Assembly (NCBI GenBank): GCA_937860115.1
Contig: CALMBI010000099.1
Location: 1 to 30,208, forward strand
Direction: 5' to 3'
DNA: 30,208 nt
DNA from: an uncultured Arcobacter sp.
GTDB lineage: Bacteria > Campylobacterota > Campylobacteria > Campylobacterales > Arcobacteraceae
A program made the translations under genes and the position numbers. Shown here piece by piece: positions 24,658 to 30,208 of this stretch. The stretch's first letter is position 1. Every line of letters begins with the position of its first letter. The notes beneath the pieces were generated by a model. It was not told the origin of the DNA. It made no database searches and worked only from the letters and a program-made list of their open reading frames with translations.

Positions 24658-24975
24658 ATGTCAAAAATTATAATTGAAGAAAAAATCAATAACGCACAGG
24701 CATTTATGCTCTATATTGGTGGGGAACATTGTAGTGTGTGTAAAGCTCTTTATCCAAAAATCTCTCAAAGATTTCAAGAAGAATTTCCAAAAATAGAACA
24801 ACTTAGGATTGACATAGAAGAGGAAAAAGAATTTGTTTCCTCTTTACAAATATTTGTTATCCCCACAGTTATTATCTATTTTGAAGGGAAAGAGTTTTTT
24901 AGAGAGAGTAGAAATATCTCTGTAGAACTTTTAGTTGATAAGGTTTCTAGACCTTATGATCTTTTTATGGATTAA
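24658..24975 (+). CDS. Thioredoxin-like protein
   Basis: 105 residues in a thioredoxin fold with the redox motif CSVC (Cys25, Cys28) in GGEHCSVCKALYPKIS, in place of the canonical CGPC, and a cis-proline loop FVIPTVIIYFEG. There is no signal peptide, so it is cytoplasmic. A thiol-disulphide reductase role is expected, with a substrate that cannot be inferred. The start has AAGGAAAG just upstream and follows addB by nine bases. Confidence 0.85.
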   Translation: MSKIIIEEKINNAQAFMLYIGGEHCSVCKALYPKISQRFQEEFPKIEQLRIDIEEEKEFVSSLQIFVIPTVIIYFEGKEFFRESRNISVELLVDKVSRPYDLFMD

Positions 24976-25005
24976 AAGGTTATTTTCTCCTTTAGCTCTT
25001 TTTTT
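24975..25005 (+). terminator. Weak candidate terminator after the thioredoxin-like gene
   Basis: AAAGG (24975-24979) can pair with CCTTT (24989-24993), followed by AGCTC and a seven-T run. The stem is only five bases and overlaps the stop codon, so termination here is plausible but weak. Confidence 0.35.
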
Positions 25006-25070
25006 ACACCCATTTGGTATTATTATTAGTTTATCAATAAAATAAATACTATATTTTTTAAAGGTTAAAG

Positions 25071-25658
25071 ATGTTTTCTTTTACTCAAAGTTCTTTTTTA
25101 GGAACATTACTTCCATATGTAAAATGGTTTATCTATGGATTATTATTTGTAAATATGACTCTCTTTTTTTCAAATCAAACTATTGAAGAAGGATTAGATT
25201 CACTTTCGTGGTTAATTATTCTTTTATTGCTTGAATGGGAAACTACCCAACTTGATAAAGATAATTTATATCAGCTTGAAAAATATTTAGTTAGAATCGC
25301 AAGAGCTGTTGCTTATATAGTGGTTATCTATACAACTTGTGCCTATGGCACACAAGAGTATATTAAAGAAAATGGATCTTTAGATCTCTTTAATGCATCT
25401 ATTTGGCTCTTTGTAATAGCACTTATTGAATATCAAATTTTATTTCGAAATTCCTTTGAAAAGATCTTTGGAACATTTATAAGTGTTCTTAAAACTTCAT
25501 TGTATGGCGCTTTATTTATAATTGCAATATTATGGCAAATGGATGGTGAATGGCTAGACTTTTATGATGCTGCTTTATGGATAGTATGTTTCTTCTTTGT
25601 AGAGATAAATATCATACAATATGAAGAAACAATAGAAGAAGGAGACACTAGATGGTAG
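25071..25658 (+). CDS. Six-helix membrane protein with a threefold internal repeat
   Basis: 195 residues, family not recognised. About six hydrophobic helices fall into three similar two-helix units. The second helix of each unit carries an acidic start, a central tryptophan and a glutamate near its end: GLDSLSWLIILLLLEWE, LFNASIWLFVIALIEYQ and FYDAALWIVCFFFVEIN. The conserved membrane-embedded Trp and Glu suggest a functional, possibly proton- or ligand-related, site, but this is inference. AAAGGTTAAAG precedes the ATG. Its stop overlaps the haem-binding gene's start (ATGGTAG), and it is the first gene of a coupled operon through cysK. Confidence 0.7.
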   Translation: MFSFTQSSFLGTLLPYVKWFIYGLLFVNMTLFFSNQTIEEGLDSLSWLIILLLLEWETTQLDKDNLYQLEKYLVRIARAVAYIVVIYTTCAYGTQEYIKENGSLDLFNASIWLFVIALIEYQILFRNSFEKIFGTFISVLKTSLYGALFIIAILWQMDGEWLDFYDAALWIVCFFFVEINIIQYEETIEEGDTRW

Positions 25659-26086
25659 TTTTAAAAACAATTATAAAATATCTGCTTGGATTTTTTATAT
25701 TGATCCAACTTATACCAATTAATTATGAAGACCAAGTCAAAACAGATCCAGCTTTAGAGATGAAAGCTCCACCTGAGATAATGGCTGTTTTTAAAAGAAG
25801 TTGCTGGGATTGTCACTCGAACAATACAGTACTCCCTTGGTATAGCCATATAGCACCAGTTTCTTGGACTATGAGTAGACATGTTGATTTGGGGAGAAAA
25901 TGGCTTAACTTCTCAACTTGGGAATCTTTAACACCAGAAGAAAAAGATAAAAAACTAGGTGAGATATATACAGCTGTTTTTGTCGCTATGCCATTAAAAA
26001 GTTATGTTTTTGCTCATCCTGAAGCTGATTTGACTCCAGATGAACGTAAAATGATTAGAGAATGGACAGGGAAAGCACCGTTTTAA
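25652..26086 (+). CDS. Haem-binding domain protein (CxxCH, membrane-anchored)
   Basis: 144 residues with an N-terminal hydrophobic anchor or signal (about 5-24) and one c-type haem site CWDCH (51-55) in RSCWDCHSNNTVLPWYSHIAPVSW. This and the following histidine-rich stretch match the 'haem_bd' family of small periplasmic proteins. MPLKSY and TPDERKMIREW at the C-terminus resemble the cytochrome c axial-methionine region. The redox partner is unknown. It is coupled to the membrane protein upstream and to mutS (TAATG at 26084-26088). Confidence 0.8.
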   Translation: MVVLKTIIKYLLGFFILIQLIPINYEDQVKTDPALEMKAPPEIMAVFKRSCWDCHSNNTVLPWYSHIAPVSWTMSRHVDLGRKWLNFSTWESLTPEEKDKKLGEIYTAVFVAMPLKSYVFAHPEADLTPDERKMIREWTGKAPF

Positions 26087-29043
26087 TGAATGATGAAATC
26101 TCTAGCATCTTAGAAGATAAATCGATCCTTCTAACAGAAGCTTACTTCAAACTCCAAGCACTCTATGAAAAGAAGTATGGCGAAAACAGTGTTGTTTTGA
26201 TGGAAGTTGGGACTTTTTTTGAAGTATATGAAGTTAATAACGAAAAAGAAAAAATTGGTAAAGCCAAAGAGATAGCAGAACTTCTCAATATTCAACTTAC
26301 AAGAAAAAATAAAAACATTTTAGAAAATAGCCAAACAAACCCTATTATGGCAGGAGTGCCATCGGTTTCTCTTGAAAAACACCTTAGTCGTATCATAGCA
26401 CAGCAAAAATACACAGTTATCCTTATCAAGCAGATTGGAACTCCCCCTAAAGTAAAAAGGATAGTGGATGCTATTATCTCTCCAGGGACAAATTTTGACT
26501 ATACGATCAATCAAGATGAGAATACGATAACTTCAATCGTCATAGACAAAGTAAAAGAAAATTATCTCATCGGATATAGTGCTATTGATGTAACCACTGG
26601 AAAATGTTTTTACAACGAAATTTTTGGAACTAGTGAAGATAATTCATTTGCACTTGATGAAGTATTTAACTATATGAATACACACAAAACTAGTGAAGTG
26701 ATAGTAACATTTTTGGATCGTGAGATCAAACAAAAAGAGGTTTTGGACTATCTTGAACTTTCTCATAAAACTTTTCATATCAATACAAGTAGAATGAAGA
26801 TAACTTATCAAAATGAACTTTTTAAAAATGTATTTGTAATCGAATCACTTTTAAGTCCAATAGAGCATCTTGATATGGAACTCTATCCACTCTCAAGTGA
26901 GAGTTTAGCGATTTTGATAGATTTTGTTATTAGTCATGATAGTAAAATTGTTCAAAAACTATTTTTACCAATCAAACTAGATTTGAACCATTTTGTCTAT
27001 CTAGGAAACAATGCACTAGAGCAACTTAATGTTATCGAGTCAAATCACTCCCCAAGCCTTTTAAATCTTATCAACAACACTTCAACTGCGATGGGAAAAA
27101 GACTTTTAAAAGAGAGGCTCACTCATCCAATCAAAGATGAAAAAGAGATCAATAGAAGGTATCAACTCTCTTTAGAACTTTATGATTATCATATGCCAAT
27201 AGAAAACTCTATGGGGAATATCTATGATATTGAAAGATTGGCAAGAAGAATAAAGCTTTCTCGTCTTCATCCCTTTGAACTTAGCTACTTATATGACTCA
27301 CTTTTTAGTATCAAAGAGGTGGTTACCTTTATGGAAAATTACCACTTTATGAAGCCACCTTGTGGGAGTGAAGAGATTGATGTTTTTCTAAACAATATCA
27401 AAAAGACTTTTCATATAGAAATTGCTGGAAAATATATGCTTAAAGATATTGGTGAAAATATGATTTGTGAAAATATTGACACTAAAATCGATGCACTTTT
27501 AGAAGAAAATAGACAGCTTGAAGCAAAACTTTCTATACTTCAAAAGCATATATTAGAACTTCTTGAGACAAAAGACACCAATCAAGTTTCTATCAATCGA
27601 CTTGATAAAGAGGGATTTTTTCTTGGACTTACAAAAAATAGATATATGAGTATCAAAGACGAGTTCTTAAAGAGTCATATTATAATAGATGATGAGCTTT
27701 ATCTTTTTAAAGATTTTACGATTAAGATACAAACAAATAATGTCAAAATTTCAAATAAGCTCACTTCAACTATATCTGATAAATATGTGCATAATTTAAG
27801 AAAAATTATCGAACTCAATAAAATAGTTTTTAGTGAATATGTAAAATATTATGATAAAAAGTTTAGCGATTTACTTACACAACTTGTCTCATTTATCGCT
27901 GAAGTTGATGTTACTATCTCAAATATAAAAACATCAAAAAAATATAACTATGTTTGTCCAAAAATTGTAAAAACTGAACCAAGCGAAAATTTTATAGAAC
28001 TTATAGGGAGTCGTCATCCAATTTTGGAAATGGGTGAAGATCGAGGTATCTATATACCAAATGATATCATCTTAGGAAATCTCAACCTATCAAAAAAAGA
28101 GTATAAAGATAATGTCATCATCAAAAATTCAAAGCCACTTACAATTATAGATAACCATATGAATGGTATTTTACTCTATGGTATCAATAGTAGTGGAAAG
28201 TCATCTTTGATGAAAACTATTGGCCTGTGTGTGATATTGGCTCAAAGTGGATTTTTTGTCCCTGCAACTTCGATGAGATTTGCCATTTTTGATTCACTCT
28301 TTACAAGAATCAGTGGAGCTGACAATATTGCAAGAGGACTATCTAGTTTTGCTGTTGAGATGTTAGAACTCAAAAATATATTTAATCGAGCAGGAGTAAA
28401 ATCACTCATCCTTGGTGATGAGATAAGCCACAGTACTGAAACCATGAGTGGACTGAGCATCGTTGCTAGTGCCATCTTAAAACTTTCACAGATGAAATCA
28501 ATCTTTCTTTTTGCAACACATCTACATCAACTTCCTACAATCAAAGAGATAGATGCACTTAGAAATATCATTTGCTTACATCTTAGTGTAATCTATGATA
28601 AAAATGAAGATAAACTCGTATTTAATAGAAAGCTATCGCATGGAAGTGGAAGTAGTATGTATGGATTAGAGTTTGCGAAATCACTTCATATGGATAAAGA
28701 GTTTTTAAAAGTCGCAAACGATATAAGAAAAGCACTTACTGATGATTATGATACAGTTGAACGACTCTCATTTAAAAAGACAAGTAAATACAATAAAGAT
28801 TTATATATAACATCATGTGCAATTTGTGGCGCTATAGTTGATGATGTACATCACATAAAAGAACAAAGAAAAATAGATGAGAAAGGTTTTATCGGTCATG
28901 TAAATGTCAATCATAAATACAATCTTATACCACTTTGTAAAAAGCATCACAAAATGGTACACGATGGAAAGATTCATATCAATGGATTTGTAACCACATC
29001 AAATGGCTTGGAACTACACTATACAAATTTGGAGGAAAAGTAA
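26086..29043 (+). CDS. MutS7-type mismatch-binding ATPase with C-terminal HNH nuclease
   Basis: 985 residues from the ATG sharing a base with the upstream stop (TAATG); the in-frame ATG at 26062 lies inside the previous gene and is disfavoured. The mismatch-binding domain has VGTFFEVYEV, keeping the Phe-x-Glu pair (Phe44, Glu46). The ATPase has Walker A GINSSGKSS (699-707), rather than the GPNMGGKS of classical MutS, and Walker B LILGDEISHSTETMSG (Asp778, Glu779). The tail is an HNH domain: Cys911/Cys914, HHI at 922, Cys951/His954/His955 and His959. This architecture is that of MutS7, known from octocoral mitochondria, giant viruses and some Campylobacterota. It may recognise and cut mismatched DNA without MutL; this is inference from architecture. 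Confidence 0.9.
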   Translation: MNDEISSILEDKSILLTEAYFKLQALYEKKYGENSVVLMEVGTFFEVYEVNNEKEKIGKAKEIAELLNIQLTRKNKNILENSQTNPIMAGVPSVSLEKHLSRIIAQQKYTVILIKQIGTPPKVKRIVDAIISPGTNFDYTINQDENTITSIVIDKVKENYLIGYSAIDVTTGKCFYNEIFGTSEDNSFALDEVFNYMNTHKTSEVIVTFLDREIKQKEVLDYLELSHKTFHINTSRMKITYQNELFKNVFVIESLLSPIEHLDMELYPLSSESLAILIDFVISHDSKIVQKLFLPIKLDLNHFVYLGNNALEQLNVIESNHSPSLLNLINNTSTAMGKRLLKERLTHPIKDEKEINRRYQLSLELYDYHMPIENSMGNIYDIERLARRIKLSRLHPFELSYLYDSLFSIKEVVTFMENYHFMKPPCGSEEIDVFLNNIKKTFHIEIAGKYMLKDIGENMICENIDTKIDALLEENRQLEAKLSILQKHILELLETKDTNQVSINRLDKEGFFLGLTKNRYMSIKDEFLKSHIIIDDELYLFKDFTIKIQTNNVKISNKLTSTISDKYVHNLRKIIELNKIVFSEYVKYYDKKFSDLLTQLVSFIAEVDVTISNIKTSKKYNYVCPKIVKTEPSENFIELIGSRHPILEMGEDRGIYIPNDIILGNLNLSKKEYKDNVIIKNSKPLTIIDNHMNGILLYGINSSGKSSLMKTIGLCVILAQSGFFVPATSMRFAIFDSLFTRISGADNIARGLSSFAVEMLELKNIFNRAGVKSLILGDEISHSTETMSGLSIVASAILKLSQMKSIFLFATHLHQLPTIKEIDALRNIICLHLSVIYDKNEDKLVFNRKLSHGSGSSMYGLEFAKSLHMDKEFLKVANDIRKALTDDYDTVERLSFKKTSKYNKDLYITSCAICGAIVDDVHHIKEQRKIDEKGFIGHVNVNHKYNLIPLCKKHHKMVHDGKIHINGFVTTSNGLELHYTNLEEK

Positions 29044-29984
29044 TGAATACAATAGCAAATAATGTTGCTGAATTAATAGGAAATACACCAATCGTAAGAT
29101 TACACAATATAGATAAAGAACTCTATGGAGAGATCTATGGCAAATGTGAATTTATGAATCCATCAAGTTCCATCAAAGATAGAATAGCACTGGGTATGAT
29201 TGTAACTGCACTCAATGATGGAATGATAAATAACGAGACCCATATAGTAGAGCCAACAAGTGGAAATACAGGTATAGGACTTGCCTCAATTTGCGCAAGT
29301 ATGGGGCTAAAACTAACGCTTACAATGCCAGAATCGATGTCAATTGAGAGACGTCAACTTATCGCTGCTTATGGAGCAAATATTGTTCTCACACAAGCAA
29401 CTCTTGGGATGACTGGTGCAGTGAATAAAGCAAAAGAGATTTGTGCAGAAAATGAAAATACTATCATGTTAGACCAATTTTCAAATCCAAACAATCCACT
29501 CACTCATGAAAAAACAACATCTCTAGAGATACTACATGATATGGATGAGAATATAGATATTTTTGTAGCTGGAATTGGGACTGGTGGAACAATAAGTGGT
29601 GTAGGAAAAGTTTTAAAAGAGAAGTTACCAACTATCAAAGTTGTGGGGGTTGAACCAAAAGATTCAAATATCTTAAGTGGTGGAAAAGCTGGACCACATA
29701 AAATTCAAGGGATAGGAGCTGGTTTTATCCCTCAAACACTCAATACTATAATCTTTGATGAAGTGATCATGATGGAAAATGATCGAGCTATTGAAACTGC
29801 TAGACTTGTAGCTCAAAAAGAAGGGATCTTAGTTGGTATCTCAAGTGGATCAAATGTTGCTGCTGCGATTGAGTTAGCTTCGAAAGAGGAAAATAAGGGT
29901 AAAAAAATTGTAACTATCCTTTGTGATAGTGGTGAAAGATACTTAAGTACTGGGATATTTGATATAAAAGATGAGAACAAATAA
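29043..29984 (+). CDS. cysK: Cysteine synthase A (O-acetylserine sulfhydrylase)
   Basis: PLP enzyme converting O-acetylserine and sulphide to cysteine; 313 residues, typical length. The Schiff-base lysine is Lys45 in NPSSSIKDRIA, the substrate loop is TSGNTGIGL (72-80), and GIGTGGTISGVGK is the phosphate-binding loop; GISSGSNVAAA is also conserved. Its ATG shares a base with the mutS stop (TAATG), so it is translated from the same message. The final gene starts at the base after its stop. Confidence 0.93.
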   Translation: MNTIANNVAELIGNTPIVRLHNIDKELYGEIYGKCEFMNPSSSIKDRIALGMIVTALNDGMINNETHIVEPTSGNTGIGLASICASMGLKLTLTMPESMSIERRQLIAAYGANIVLTQATLGMTGAVNKAKEICAENENTIMLDQFSNPNNPLTHEKTTSLEILHDMDENIDIFVAGIGTGGTISGVGKVLKEKLPTIKVVGVEPKDSNILSGGKAGPHKIQGIGAGFIPQTLNTIIFDEVIMMENDRAIETARLVAQKEGILVGISSGSNVAAAIELASKEENKGKKIVTILCDSGERYLSTGIFDIKDENK

Positions 29985-30191
29985 ATGAAAATGATTGAAA
30001 TTTTAAACAGTAGAATAGAAGAGATAAGAACTGAAGTGATGGCATTAGTTGATAACCAATCGATCTCTTTAATAGATAAAAATACAGCGATGCAACCATT
30101 AGTTGAAGAGAAAAAAGTATTAGAACATACTTTAGTCTACTTAGAAAAAATAAAAAATACAAACTACAGAGGGTTATGTGGAGGGGGATGA
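29985..30191 (+). CDS. Small coiled-coil protein of unknown function
   Basis: 68 residues, MKMIEILNSRIEEIRTEVM and so on, probably one long helical hairpin with heptad-like leucine and isoleucine spacing, ending in YRGLCGGG. It starts immediately after cysK without a strong ribosome-binding site, so it probably relies on coupling. I do not recognise the family. The last codons and the TGA lie inside a strong hairpin (30170-30208). Continuous reading and operon position make it likely to be real. Confidence 0.55.
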   Translation: MKMIEILNSRIEEIRTEVMALVDNQSISLIDKNTAMQPLVEEKKVLEHTLVYLEKIKNTNYRGLCGGG

Positions 30192-30208
30192 TCTCTTCCT
30201 TCAACCCT
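30170..30208 (+). terminator. Hairpin at the end of the cysK operon, possible terminator cut by the window end
   Basis: Inner stem GGAGGGGG (30180-30187) with TCTCTTCC (30192-30199) around ATGA, and outer stem AGGGTT (30170-30175) with AACCCT (30203-30208). Any T tract would lie beyond the last base, so terminator function cannot be confirmed. Confidence 0.4.

Noticed and set aside
26062..26085. Earlier in-frame ATG for mutS
   Set aside because: It lies inside the haem-binding gene, lacks a ribosome-binding site, and the TAATG junction at 26084-26088 matches the coupling seen at the mutS/cysK junction.
29914..30204. 96-residue minus-strand frame with hydrophobic segments
   Set aside because: It is antisense to the end of cysK and to the small coiled-coil gene; leucine and phenylalanine richness is expected from reading lysine- and glutamate-rich DNA backwards.
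1..30208. CRISPR arrays, insertion sequences, tRNA or rRNA genes, prophage genes
   Set aside because: Looked for on both strands; no regularly spaced repeats, transposase motifs, integrase motifs or cloverleaf-like segments were recognised.

Overview
This AT-rich window is chromosomal DNA from a member of the Campylobacterota (the former Epsilonproteobacteria). The markers are a ccoNOQP cbb3 oxidase operon followed by a DUF4006 gene, an HP0495-like DUF493 protein, a MutS with a C-terminal HNH nuclease domain, AddB rather than RecBCD, and TATAAT-type promoters with no obvious -35 box. The genus cannot be settled from this window; Arcobacteraceae and Sulfurimonadaceae-like relatives both fit. 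No mobile element, CRISPR array, rRNA or tRNA was seen.

Layout. 1-5973 (minus strand): argD, a TolC-like outer-membrane protein and midA, tightly packed, then hemA and the 5' part of proS with a separate promoter before hemA. 6052-7626: recJ, divergent from argD. 7627-7938: a gap holding a possible structured RNA or micro-ORF and the rpsU terminator. 7939-8151 (minus): rpsU. 8258-9378: moaC, a DUF493 gene and a HIT-family gene, overlapping or nearly so. 9371-11511: two cell-wall peptidase genes, an M15 carboxypeptidase and a Csd4/Pgp1-like M99 carboxypeptidase, each interrupted by one lesion (a frameshift and an in-frame TAA). 11587-12972: ccoG with its own terminator. 13061-14777: luxS, a methyltransferase-like gene and a MnmC/MnmD-type tRNA methyltransferase. 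14768-16979 (minus): three tandem FlgO-domain lipoproteins, the middle one lacking any canonical start codon. 17208-20838: ccoN, ccoO, ccoQ, ccoP, a DUF4006 gene and an additional 30-residue membrane peptide, closed by a strong terminator. 21089-24975: a TPM-like membrane protein, a FixH-like protein, AddB and a thioredoxin-like protein. 25071-30191: a membrane protein with three internal repeats, a CxxCH haem-binding protein, MutS7-HNH, cysK and a small coiled-coil protein, coupled by ATGGTAG or TAATG junctions or abutting directly.

Functional themes. Microaerobic respiration is the largest: the cbb3 oxidase, its assembly factor CcoG and a FixH-like protein. DNA repair is represented by recJ, addB and MutS7-HNH. 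SAM-linked methylation and its by-product recycling are represented by luxS next to methyltransferase genes. Envelope and motility functions appear as FlgO paralogues, peptidoglycan carboxypeptidases and a TolC-like protein.

The points most worth checking are the paired lesions in the cell-shape peptidases, the missing start codon in the middle FlgO paralogue, the 30-residue cco-linked peptide, the MutS7-HNH operon, the triplicated membrane protein, and a compact repeat/palindrome element just upstream of ccoN. I did not find a clearly new multi-gene system. Most of the window is recognisable Campylobacterota core genome.
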